Below, piece by piece: positions 1-5,080 of a stretch of DNA of 6,415 bases (position 1 is the stretch's first letter; each line of letters starts with the position of its first letter). This stretch comes from Pseudomonadota bacterium (lineage in GTDB: Bacteria > Pseudomonadota > Gammaproteobacteria > Xanthomonadales > Xanthomonadaceae). The notes under the pieces are model-generated. The model saw only the letters and a program-made list of their open reading frames with translations, made no database searches and was not told the origin of the DNA. Location: assembly GCA_023423235.1 (NCBI GenBank), contig JAFAFY010000044.1, positions 1 through 6,415 on the forward strand, read 5' to 3'. A program made the position numbers and the translations under genes.

Positions 1-330
1 GAGCAGGATGTAGCCGAAGGAGATGCCGCTCGACGGGCGTTCCTGGTCGATCGCGACGTTGTGGTTCATCAGGTCGTCGATCATGCGGTCGTCGCGGCGC
101 GGCGCGATCACCGTGCCCGACTGGCCACCCTTGGTCTGGAACTGGATGGTGCGCTCGTCCTCGGAGATGTGCACCGAGCTGATCTGGTCGCGGCGGACCT
201 GCTCCATGAACTGCGAGTACTGGACATCCTGCGTGCCCGCACCGGTTTTGGGGCTGAAGCTCTGGAAGATCACCATCAGCACGACGGCGACCACGACCCA
301 GAGCAGCAGATTCTTGACCAGATCGTTCAT
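1..330 (-). CDS. ftsH: FtsH, ATP-dependent membrane zinc metalloprotease (N-terminal part only)
   Basis: The first 110 codons of FtsH, a hexameric inner-membrane AAA+ zinc protease that degrades misassembled membrane proteins and short-lived regulators. The reading frame is open from ATG at 330 to the left edge and continues outside the window. The protein begins MNDLVKNLLLWVVVAVVLM, a short cytoplasmic start and a first membrane helix at about residues 5-23. QSFSP and the periplasmic domain follow (about 24-100; QYSQFMEQVRRDQISSVHIS is typical of the family). A second membrane helix starts near residue 103 (ISFGYILL). The AAA+ and HExxH protease domains lie outside, so catalytic residues cannot be checked. 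It starts 31 bp after the rlmE stop on the same strand, and rlmE-ftsH is a well-known gammaproteobacterial pair, so co-transcription is likely. The upstream Shine-Dalgarno is weak. Identity is firm from the N-terminal pattern and context. Confidence 0.96.
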   Translation of the reverse strand, partial: MNDLVKNLLLWVVVAVVLMVIFQSFSPKTGAGTQDVQYSQFMEQVRRDQISSVHISEDERTIQFQTKGGQSGTVIAPRRDDRMIDDLMNHNVAIDQERPSSGISFGYILL

Positions 331-361
331 GTTTCGGGGTTCTCGTTGACGTGGGGCCATG

Positions 362-994
362 CTACTTCATCGTCGCCAGCTTGCCTTGGGCCAGCGCATA
401 GACTTCCGGCGAACGCTGCCGCGAGGCGGCCGGCTTGCGGATCGCCAGCCGGGTGTAGCGCCGGCGCAGCTCCCGCACGTAGGCATCGAAATCGGTGCCC
501 TGGAACAACTTGATCAGGAACGTGCCGCCGGGCCGCAGATGGTGGTCGGCGAACGCCATCGCAAGCTCCGCCAGATGCATCGCGCGCGGCTGATCCACCG
601 CGTCGATACCACTCTTGTTGGGGGCCATGTCCGACAACACAAGGTCGACCTGCTGGCCGCCAAGCGTGGCCTCGAGCGCCGAGAGGACCGCATCCTCGCG
701 GAAATCGCCGTGAAGGAACTCGACCCCCGCCAGCGACGGCATCTCCAGGATGTCGAGCGCGATGACCCGGCCGCTGTCGCCCATCGCCTGGCGCACCCAC
801 TGCGACCAGCCGCCGGGGGCGGCGCCCAGATCGACCACGGTCATGCCCGGCTTGAGCAGACGATCGCGCTCGACCAGTTCCTCCAGCTTGTAGGCCGCGC
901 GCGAGCGCAGGCCCTCGGCCTGGGCCTTCTTCACGAACGGATCGGAGAAATGTTCCTTCAGCCAGCGCTGGCTGCTTTTGCTGCGGGAGGCCAT
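362..994 (-). CDS. rlmE: RlmE (FtsJ/RrmJ), 23S rRNA (uridine-2'-O)-methyltransferase
   Basis: A 210-residue cytoplasmic methyltransferase; E. coli RlmE has 209 residues. The family methylates the 2'-hydroxyl of U2552 in the 23S rRNA A-loop, using S-adenosylmethionine, late in 50S assembly. SAM motif I is VVDLGAAPGGWSQ at residues 53-65. The catalytic tetrad is complete: K36 (AAYKLEE), D122 (LVLSDMAPN), K162 (FLIKLFQGTDFD) and E197 (RSPEVY). Each lies two residues earlier than in E. coli (K38, D124, K164, E199), so the alignment is essentially gap-free across the core. The start MASRSKSSQRWLKEH matches the family N-terminus. The frame stays open another 120 codons upstream, but only as antisense to yhbY, so that extension is rejected. 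It is divergent from yhbY across 88 bp and lies just upstream of ftsH, as in E. coli. Confidence 0.97.
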   Translation of the reverse strand: MASRSKSSQRWLKEHFSDPFVKKAQAEGLRSRAAYKLEELVERDRLLKPGMTVVDLGAAPGGWSQWVRQAMGDSGRVIALDILEMPSLAGVEFLHGDFREDAVLSALEATLGGQQVDLVLSDMAPNKSGIDAVDQPRAMHLAELAMAFADHHLRPGGTFLIKLFQGTDFDAYVRELRRRYTRLAIRKPAASRQRSPEVYALAQGKLATMK

Positions 995-1038
995 CGGTGG
1001 GCTCGGAATGCGTCGGACCGGGGGTACCCGGGACGGCC

Positions 1039-1044
1039 ATGATA
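1039..1044 (-). promoter_or_regulatory. Possible -10 element for rlmE-ftsH in the 88-bp divergent gap
   Basis: The gap between the divergent starts of rlmE (994) and yhbY (1083) must carry promoters for both directions unless each is read through. On the minus strand it contains TATCAT, five of six matches to the sigma-70 -10 consensus, about 45 bp upstream of the rlmE ATG. No good -35 hexamer stands 16-18 bp upstream of it. The same hexamer stands upstream of surE. For yhbY no convincing promoter is seen; CATGAT at 1038-1043 on the plus strand overlaps the same spot. Weak, position-based evidence. Confidence 0.3.
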
Positions 1045-1082
1045 TCCTGCCCGTCGTTTCCCTTCCTGCGACCGGTTCATCC

Positions 1083-1388
1083 ATGAGTAATGCCCTGACC
1101 GCTGCCCAGATCCGGTTTCTGCGCGGCCAGGCACACGGGATCAAGGCCATGCTGCAGGTCGGCGGGAAAGGCATCACCGACGCGCTGGTGGCCGAGATCG
1201 ACGGCGCCCTGGAACACCACGAGCTGATCAAGATCAAGGTCGGCGCCAGCGACCGCGACGAGCGCGACGCGATGATCGCCACGCTGGTCGAGCGCACCCG
1301 CGCCGCGCTGGTGCAGCGCATCGGCCATGTCGCGGTGCTGTACCGCCAGAGCACCGACCGCCGCCAGATCGTGCTGCCGCGGGCCTGA
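1083..1388 (+). CDS. yhbY: YhbY, CRM-domain ribosome assembly RNA-binding protein
   Basis: A 101-residue single-domain protein; E. coli YhbY has 97. The CRM (YhbY) domain fills almost the whole length. It is recognised by the N-terminal helix LTAAQIRFLRGQAHGIKAML, the glycine-rich RNA-binding loop QVGGKGIT at about residues 25-32 (GGKG at 27-30 is the GxxG signature), the helix ALVAEIDGALEHHELIKIKV, and the final strand HVAVLYRQSTDRRQIVLPR. In E. coli it associates with pre-50S particles; the exact role is not settled. The frame is open back to 978, but the conserved family start is ATG 1083; no good Shine-Dalgarno precedes it. The divergent position beside the 23S methyltransferase gene rlmE is the usual one in gammaproteobacteria and fits a shared role in large-subunit maturation. 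The next gene begins 7 bp after the stop. Confidence 0.95.
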   Translation: MSNALTAAQIRFLRGQAHGIKAMLQVGGKGITDALVAEIDGALEHHELIKIKVGASDRDERDAMIATLVERTRAALVQRIGHVAVLYRQSTDRRQIVLPRA

Positions 1389-1390
1389 GG
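1387..1390 (+). promoter_or_regulatory. Ribosome binding site that fixes the GTG start of the next gene
   Basis: GAGG overlaps the last two bases of the yhbY TGA stop and stands 5 bp before GTG 1396. It is the only decent Shine-Dalgarno near that start, and it implies that translation of the small Mth938-like gene is coupled to termination on yhbY. Confidence 0.6.
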
Positions 1391-1395
1391 CCGAC

Positions 1396-1776
1396 GTGGT
1401 CCAGCTGGTCCTCGAACAGCCTGATTTCGACTATGTGCTGCGCGGCGCCGACGGCGCCAGCGCCCTGGTCAACGACCGCACCCTGACCGCCAGCTTCATC
1501 ATCGCCCCCAGCCACCTGGTCGAGGACTGGGCTGCGCGGGACGTACGCACCCTTTCGCCCGAGGCGCTGGACCCGGTGCTGGCACTGCAGCCGGAAGTGG
1601 TGCTGCTGGGCACCGGCGCCCGCCAGGGATTCCCGCCGCCGGCCACCCTGGCCCGCTGCCTGGCGCAGGGCATCGGCCTGGAAGCGATGACCAACGCCGC
1701 CGCCGCCCGCACCTTCAACGTGCTGGCCGGCGAGGGCAGGCGCGTGGTCGCGGCCTTCATCCTCGACGCGCAATGA
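1396..1776 (+). CDS. Mth938-like (DUF498) domain protein
   Basis: A 126-residue protein made almost entirely of one Mth938-like domain, the family that includes the human complex I assembly factor NDUFAF3. Bacterial members have no settled function. Diagnostic parts are the N-terminal strands QPDFDYVLRGADG and TLTASFIIAPSHLVEDWAAR, the core strand PEVVLLGTGARQGFP at about residues 66-80, and the segment GIGLEAMTNAAAARTFNVL with the following GEGRRVVAAFI at about 92-122. No signal peptide or membrane segment is visible. The start GTG 1396 is chosen because GAGG stands 5 bp upstream and the product then begins VQLVLEQPDFDY at the usual family position. A longer in-frame ATG at 1327 would overlap yhbY by 62 bp. 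With only 7 bp after yhbY the two are probably one transcript. It converges on the GNAT gene across 22 bp with no terminator beyond a 4-bp GGCC stem. Confidence 0.88.
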   Translation: MVQLVLEQPDFDYVLRGADGASALVNDRTLTASFIIAPSHLVEDWAARDVRTLSPEALDPVLALQPEVVLLGTGARQGFPPPATLARCLAQGIGLEAMTNAAAARTFNVLAGEGRRVVAAFILDAQ

Positions 1777-1798
1777 CCTTGGCCTTGGTGGCCGCTGC

Positions 1799-2236
1799 TC
1801 AGTCGCCGTCGCCGAGCCTGAAATTGACCATCACGAACGGCGCATCTGCCTCCACCCCGCCGGCCGCGGCGTAGGCGCGCCTGGCCGCGAGGTTGTCGGG
1901 TTCGGTCGCAACCCACGCCTCGCTGCACCCAAGGCGCCTGCCATGCGCGCACAGCAGGGCCACGAGGCGACGGGCAATGCCCTGCCCCTGGTGCCCGGGC
2001 AGCACGCCGACCTCGTTGATGAACAGCAGCGGCTGCTGGTCCGGATGCAGGTAGTGGACTGCGGAGGCCATGCCGACGATCCGCTCGCCCATGAACGCCA
2101 GCGCCAGATGATGACGCGGGTCGGACAGGAATTCGGCGCTGCACGCGGCATCGACCGGATGGTCGAACAGGCCGCGCTCGACCCGCAGCAGCGCGTCGAG
2201 ATCGTCGGGTCCGGCCAGACGCAGGCTCAGGCGCAT
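1799..2236 (-). CDS. GNAT family N-acetyltransferase
   Basis: A 145-residue single-domain GNAT acetyltransferase, transferring acetyl from acetyl-CoA to an amine; the substrate cannot be read from the sequence. The order is typical: N-terminal strand and helix LSLRLAGPDDLDALLRVE (residues 3-20), middle strands HHLALAFMGERIVGMASAV (42-60), then motif A, INEVGVLPGHQGQGIARRLV (73-92), with the acetyl-CoA pyrophosphate loop Q83-G84-Q85-G86-I87-A88. Motif B follows as WVATEPDNLAARRAYAAAGG (108-127), with the conserved Asn and Tyr. The general layout recalls the AAC(3)-I-like branch, which also holds many non-resistance enzymes, so no drug activity is claimed. Start ATG 2236 gives the expected N-terminus, without a strong Shine-Dalgarno. 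It follows nlpD on the same strand after 252 bp filled by the duplicated hairpin region, so it may have its own promoter or be read through from nlpD. Confidence 0.88.
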   Translation of the reverse strand: MRLSLRLAGPDDLDALLRVERGLFDHPVDAACSAEFLSDPRHHLALAFMGERIVGMASAVHYLHPDQQPLLFINEVGVLPGHQGQGIARRLVALLCAHGRRLGCSEAWVATEPDNLAARRAYAAAGGVEADAPFVMVNFRLGDGD

Positions 2237-2270
2237 GTCATGCCGCCAGCTTCACGAGTATCCCGCGGGA

Positions 2271-2390
2271 CGGCGCGACGGCAAGCGCCCGGCGTACCGC
2301 GCCGGGCCGGGGATCCGCACCCGCCGGTGCGGAATACCTCGACGCGCGGGGAGATACGCCAGCGGGTCGACCGGTTTGCCGTTGTCGCGG
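2271..2390 (-). repeat. Distal copy of a 150-bp-period tandem duplication (extra nlpD 3' end)
   Basis: This segment matches 2421-2540 at exactly 150 bp offset, 109 of 120 positions identical by hand count. Weaker similarity extends to about 2262; nothing matches before 2260 or after 2390. Read on the minus strand it repeats the last nlpD codons (RDNGKPVDPLAYLPAR against RFNGKPVDPLAYLPAR), then the downstream hairpin region. The nlpD stop codon TGA is CGA here, so it is not a functional gene end. The peptide is cut off from nlpD by the real stop at 2489-2491, so this copy is treated as non-coding. The 34 bp between the repeat and the GNAT start hold only the palindrome TCCCGCGGGA (2261-2270) and nothing else I can name. 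Confidence 0.9.
2287..2332 (-). other. Duplicated hairpin pair in the distal copy
   Basis: The same two stems recur exactly 150 bp away: A at 2315-2321/2326-2332 and B at 2287-2294/2300-2307. All 30 stem bases are identical to the proximal pair. The B loop differs at two of five positions (TACCG against TGCTG). In this copy hairpin A gains one more pair (T2314-A2333). There is no T run, so it is again not a standard terminator. It is the last structure before the GNAT gene at 2236. Confidence 0.65.
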
Positions 2391-2420
2391 GCGAACCGGC
2401 GCGGCTTGCCGCCCACTGGG

Positions 2421-2540
2421 CGGCGCGACGGTGAGCGCCCGGCGTGCTGCGCCGGGCCGGGGATCCGCACCCGCCGGTGCGGGAAACCTCAACGCGCGGG
2501 GAGGTACGCCAGCGGGTCGACCGGCTTGCCGTTGAAGCGG
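2421..2540 (-). repeat. Proximal copy of the 150-bp-period duplication, overlapping the nlpD C-terminus
   Basis: This is the copy attached to the intact gene. Bases 2489-2540 are the end of nlpD (final codons plus TGA) and 2421-2488 are its 3' flank with two hairpins. The differences from the other copy fall at 2432, 2433, 2446, 2448, 2483, 2485, 2491, 2504, 2525, 2535 and 2536. Because the period is 50 codons, the two copies are in the same reading frame. Confidence 0.9.
2437..2482 (-). other. Two GC-rich hairpins just downstream of nlpD
   Basis: Hairpin A is CCGCACC (2465-2471), a 4-base loop and GGTGCGG (2476-2482), beginning 6 bp past the nlpD stop. Hairpin B is GCCCGGCG (2437-2444), a 5-base loop and CGCCGGGC (2450-2457). 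Both would form in the nlpD transcript. Neither is followed by a T run on either strand, so they are not canonical rho-independent terminators. They could stabilise the mRNA 3' end, act with Rho, or be extragenic palindromes. A third stem, GCCGCCC/GGGCGGC with a 3-base loop, lies at 2408-2424 at the border of the proximal copy. Confidence 0.65.
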
Positions 2541-3235
2541 ATCTCGAAGTGCAGCATGTCGCGGGCGGCACCGGTGCGGCCCATCTCGGCGATCTGCTGG
2601 CCGGCGCTGACGCGCTCGCCTTCGTTGACCCGGCGCGTGCGGTTGTGGCCGTAGGCCGACAGCCAGTTGTCGTCGTGCTTGACGATGATCAGCTCGCCGT
2701 AACCCACCAGGCCCGAGCCGGAATAGACCACGACGCCCGCGGCGGCGGCGCGCACCGGCTGGCCGCCGGTACCGGCGATGTCGACGCCCTGCTTGGTCGG
2801 CTCGCCCGCGGTGAAGCGGCCGATGACCTGGCCGTCGGTCGGCCACTGCCAGCGGAAGGGGCTGCTCGCCGGAGCCGGCGCCGGGGCCTGCGGCGGGCTC
2901 TGGGTCGGACGCACCGGGGCGCTGCCGGTGGCGGGACGCGACGGCGTGGCAGCAGCCGTGCCGCCGCTTCCGCCGCCCGGATACAGGCGCAGGCGCTGGC
3001 CGGGATAGATGGTGTACGGCGCGCGGATGTTGTTCCACATCGCCAGGTCCAGCGGGCTGATGCCGTTGCTGGTGGCCAGGCGATAGACGGTGTCGCCGCG
3101 CTGTACGGTCACCGTCTGCCCGGGGCGCGGCGTCGAGGCCGACGCGGACGTCGTTGTCCCCCCCTCGCGCACGACGCGGCTGGTGCCGCATGCGGCAAGC
3201 AGCACGACCGACAGCAACAACAGCAGAATCCTCAT
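2489..3235 (-). CDS. nlpD: NlpD-like lipoprotein: LysM plus degenerate LytM (M23) domain, amidase activator
   Basis: A 248-residue lipoprotein. MRILLLLLSVVLLAAC ends in the lipobox LAAC with the lipidated Cys at 16, so it should be membrane-anchored and face the periplasm. LysM (about 41-84: VTVQRGDTVYRLATSNGISP through YPGQRLRLYP) binds peptidoglycan. A Pro/Ala-rich linker (about 86-126) leads to a LytM domain (about 127-244). Two expected zinc ligands are absent: the HxGxD motif reads KQGVD (K148 for His) and HLHFE reads MLHFE (M227 for His). H197 and H229 remain. This pattern matches E. coli NlpD, which has no hydrolase activity and activates the amidase AmiC during daughter-cell separation. 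ATG 3235 is chosen because the signal peptide starts there; the frame is open to 3274 without useful sequence. It is downstream of surE-pcm, as in many gammaproteobacteria, but rpoS does not follow. Its last codons are duplicated at 2341-2390. Confidence 0.93.
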   Translation of the reverse strand: MRILLLLLSVVLLAACGTSRVVREGGTTTSASASTPRPGQTVTVQRGDTVYRLATSNGISPLDLAMWNNIRAPYTIYPGQRLRLYPGGGSGGTAAATPSRPATGSAPVRPTQSPPQAPAPAPASSPFRWQWPTDGQVIGRFTAGEPTKQGVDIAGTGGQPVRAAAAGVVVYSGSGLVGYGELIIVKHDDNWLSAYGHNRTRRVNEGERVSAGQQIAEMGRTGAARDMLHFEIRFNGKPVDPLAYLPAR

Positions 3236-3440
3236 GCGTACAACTCCATCCGTCCGACCCACAATCCTACCCAACCCCCGCCATCGTGCACGTCACCGGC
3301 GCAAGGCGGCAGCCCTGGCGCGCACGCATCGGTGCGCGACCCGGGCAAGCGCGGCATCCGCGCATCGGGCAAACGCGACGCGCAACGACGATGACCGCCG
3401 GCCGTCCAACCGCCGATGAATCCTGGACGCGCGCGGCGCA
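3236..3440. other. 205-bp spacer between pcm and nlpD
   Basis: No credible gene is seen. Short open frames here have no recognisable domain and overlap both neighbours. The spacer contains one inverted repeat, CGCGCAC (3319-3325) with a 6-base loop and GTGCGCG (3332-3338), without a T run. It probably contains the nlpD promoter or leader. On the minus strand TAGGAT is a possible -10 about 35 bp upstream of the nlpD ATG, but I find no -35 at proper spacing. Confidence 0.5.
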
Positions 3441-4136
3441 TCAATCGATGAATCCCGACAGCAACGGCACGAACGCGACCGCGGCGACATCCTGCTGTAC
3501 CAACTGGCCATCCGCCTGCTTGCGCAGCACCAGCAGCCGCTGCGCACCCGGCGTGCCGACCGGCGCGACCAGGGTACCGCCCGGCGCCAATTGCGCGGTC
3601 AGAGCCTCGACCAGCGCCGGGCCCGCGGCGGTGACGATGATGCCATCGAACGGGCCGTTCTCGGGCCAGCCGATGCGGCCGTCGTCATGCTTGCTGCGCA
3701 CGTTGAGGCCGAGCGAGCGGAAGCGCTTGCGGGCCACGCGCAGCAGCTCGCCGATGCGCTCGACCGTGTGCACCTCGATGCCGAGCGCCGCCAGGATGGT
3801 CGCCTGGTAGCCGGAGCCGGTGCCGACCTCCAGCACCCGGCCGGGAATGCCGTCGGCCAGCAGCGCCTCGGTCATGCGCGCCACCACCCACGGCTGGGAG
3901 ATCGTCTGGCCGTGGCCGATCGGCAGCGCGGTGTCCTCGTAGGCGCGTGTGGCCAGCGCCTCGTCGACGAACAGGTGCCGCGGCACGGTGCGGATGGCAT
4001 TGAGCACGCGCTCGTCGGAAATGCCGCCGCCGGGATGCGCACCGTCGCGCAGGCGCTCGATCAGGCGGTCGCGCACCCGCTGCGAGGTCATGCCCATGCC
4101 GACCGCTTCGGGTTGCAGGCGCAGCCGCGCCATCAT
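3441..4136 (-). CDS. pcm: Pcm, protein-L-isoaspartate O-methyltransferase
   Basis: A 231-residue cytoplasmic repair enzyme. It methylates the alpha-carboxyl of L-isoaspartyl residues in aged proteins with S-adenosylmethionine, starting their conversion back to aspartate. Visible signatures are VPRHLFVDEALATRAYEDTA (residues 51-70), the substrate-side motif LPIGHGQTISQPWVVARM (71-88), SAM motif I VLEVGTGSGYQAT (101-113), the acidic VERIGELL (125-132), GRIGWPENGPFDGIIVTAA (153-171), and the C-terminal APGGTLVAPVG (184-194) with FVPLLSG (222-228). A Gly-rich insert, GAHPGGGIS (32-40), makes the N-terminal helix linker slightly long. Two adjacent ATGs (4136 and 4133) are possible. I use 4136, which overlaps the surE stop as ATGA; an AAGG lies 10 bp upstream. 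The overlap implies translational coupling with surE, the usual partner. Confidence 0.96.
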   Translation of the reverse strand: MMARLRLQPEAVGMGMTSQRVRDRLIERLRDGAHPGGGISDERVLNAIRTVPRHLFVDEALATRAYEDTALPIGHGQTISQPWVVARMTEALLADGIPGRVLEVGTGSGYQATILAALGIEVHTVERIGELLRVARKRFRSLGLNVRSKHDDGRIGWPENGPFDGIIVTAAGPALVEALTAQLAPGGTLVAPVGTPGAQRLLVLRKQADGQLVQQDVAAVAFVPLLSGFID

Positions 4137-4915
4137 GGCCGGGTCGCCTTGAGGCCGGCTTCCAGCCCGTCGACCCAACTGGCCACGTGTTCCAACGCCT
4201 GGTACCGGGTCAGGTCGACGTGGATCGGCGAGATCGCGATGTGGCGGGTACGCACGGCGTGGAAATCGGTGCCCGGTCCGGCGTCCTGCTCGGGGCCAGC
4301 GGCGCCGATGAACCACCAGGTGCGGCCGCGCGGGTCGTCGATCGAAGTGCAGGGTTCGGCGCGATGGCGGTTGCCCAGGCGCGTCACCTCGAAGCCTTCC
4401 AGTTCCTCCCACGGTACGTCGGGCACGTTGACGTTGAGGATGGTGTTGGCCGGCAGCGGATCGGCCTTGAGCCGGGCAACGATCTCCACGGCCGCGCGCG
4501 CGGCGGTCTCGTAGTGGCGGCCGACGTGGTTCTCGGTCACCAGCGACATCGCCACCGCAGGCAGGCCGAGGAAGCGCCCTTCCATCGCCGCGGCCACGGT
4601 GCCCGAGTAGATGACGTCGTCGCCGAGGTTGGCGGTGTTGTTGATGCCCGAGACCACGATGTCGGGCTCGCGATCGAGCAGGCCGGTGATCGCCACGTGC
4701 ACGCTGTCGGTCGGGGTGCCATGCACGCGCCAGGTGCAGTCGTCGACCTGCACCACCTGCAGCGGCATGTCGAGCGTCAGCGAATTGCTTGCGCCGGAGC
4801 GGTCGCGATCGGGCGCCACCACCAGCACTTCGTGACCGGCATCGCGCAGGCCCTGGGCGAGTATCCGGATACCGGGCGCGTCGACGCCATCATCGTTGCT
4901 GACCAGTACGCGCAT
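4133..4915 (-). CDS. surE: SurE, 5'/3'-nucleotidase (stationary-phase survival protein)
   Basis: A 260-residue cytoplasmic metal-dependent phosphatase; E. coli SurE has 253. The family dephosphorylates nucleoside monophosphates and can remove phosphates from short polyphosphate. The N-terminus MRVLVSNDDGVDAPGI carries the metal ligands D8 and D9. The next expected ligand is S40 in APDRDRSGASNSLTL, and N92 lies in VVSGINNTANLGDDVIYSGT (residues 88-107), which is nearly invariant in the family. GTPTDSVHVAITGLL (66-80) and the C-terminal ISPIHVDLTRYQAL (about 231-244) also fit. The frame is open upstream to 5044, but only ATG 4915 gives the conserved MRVLVSNDDG start; the Shine-Dalgarno is poor. 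It heads surE-pcm-nlpD and is divergent from the smr gene. Confidence 0.97.
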   Translation of the reverse strand: MRVLVSNDDGVDAPGIRILAQGLRDAGHEVLVVAPDRDRSGASNSLTLDMPLQVVQVDDCTWRVHGTPTDSVHVAITGLLDREPDIVVSGINNTANLGDDVIYSGTVAAAMEGRFLGLPAVAMSLVTENHVGRHYETAARAAVEIVARLKADPLPANTILNVNVPDVPWEELEGFEVTRLGNRHRAEPCTSIDDPRGRTWWFIGAAGPEQDAGPGTDFHAVRTRHIAISPIHVDLTRYQALEHVASWVDGLEAGLKATRP

Positions 4916-4957
4916 GAATCGTTCTGCTGGATCCGGGTGTCGAGGGACGATCCACGC

Positions 4958-4963
4958 ATGATA
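4958..4963 (-). promoter_or_regulatory. Possible -10 element for surE-pcm(-nlpD)
   Basis: On the minus strand TATCAT (five of six to the sigma-70 -10) stands 42 bp before the surE ATG, which would give a leader of about 35 nt. The sequence 17 bp further upstream, TGGGGC, is a poor -35. The hexamer and its context (GTATCATGCG) resemble the candidate upstream of rlmE (ATATCATGGC). Pattern evidence only. Confidence 0.35.
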
Positions 4964-5014
4964 CCGGATGGGTCGCATGCGCCCCACCCGTTTGCGCCAT
5001 CGCGCGCCTGCACC

Positions 5015-5030
5015 GATGTCGCGATGTCGC
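5015..5030. repeat. Short direct repeats in the surE/smr divergent region
   Basis: GATGTCGC occurs twice head to tail here. In the same 165-bp gap CGATCCACGC occurs at 4948-4957 and again at 5030-5039. Possible operator half-sites, or chance in GC-rich DNA. For smr no convincing -35/-10 pair is seen; a weak AGG stands 8 bp before its ATG. Confidence 0.3.
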
Positions 5031-5080
5031 GATCCACGCTTCACGCTGCAGCGCGCAGGCGATCAGGCTAGGCTTGCGCC

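Noticed and set aside
359..1042. 227-codon plus-strand open frame opposite rlmE
   Set aside because: Antisense to rlmE, whose complete catalytic tetrad shows which strand codes.
995..1354. In-frame upstream extension of rlmE, giving a 330-residue product
   Set aside because: It lies wholly antisense to yhbY and has no family similarity; RlmE proteins begin at the MASRSKSSQRW position.
1781..1793. Terminator between the convergent Mth938-like and GNAT genes
   Set aside because: The stem is only GGCC/GGCC (4 bp) with no T tract.
1799..2236. Aminoglycoside resistance acetyltransferase
   Set aside because: The fold order resembles AAC(3)-I-like proteins, but the match is only at the level of general GNAT layout and there is no mobile or resistance context.
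2252..2470. Separate small gene in the repeat region
   Set aside because: Its translation is the duplicated nlpD tail plus hairpin sequence read through; no start signal or Shine-Dalgarno is present.
2261..2540. Insertion sequence, attachment site or CRISPR array
   Set aside because: There are only two copies, no transposase or integrase, no terminal inverted repeats or target duplications, and no alternating repeat-spacer pattern.
2238..3191. 317-codon open frame on the minus strand across nlpD and the repeats
   Set aside because: It is a shifted frame of nlpD full of Arg/Pro/Ala/Gly with no domain; long shadow frames are expected at this GC content.
3319..3338. Terminator for surE-pcm in the spacer before nlpD
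   Set aside because: A 7-bp GC stem exists, but no T run follows and it lies about 100 bp past the pcm stop; kept only as a note in the spacer entry.
3591..4514. 307-codon plus-strand open frame across pcm and surE
   Set aside because: It is antisense to two unmistakable conserved genes and its translation is low-complexity His/Arg/Gly/Ala.
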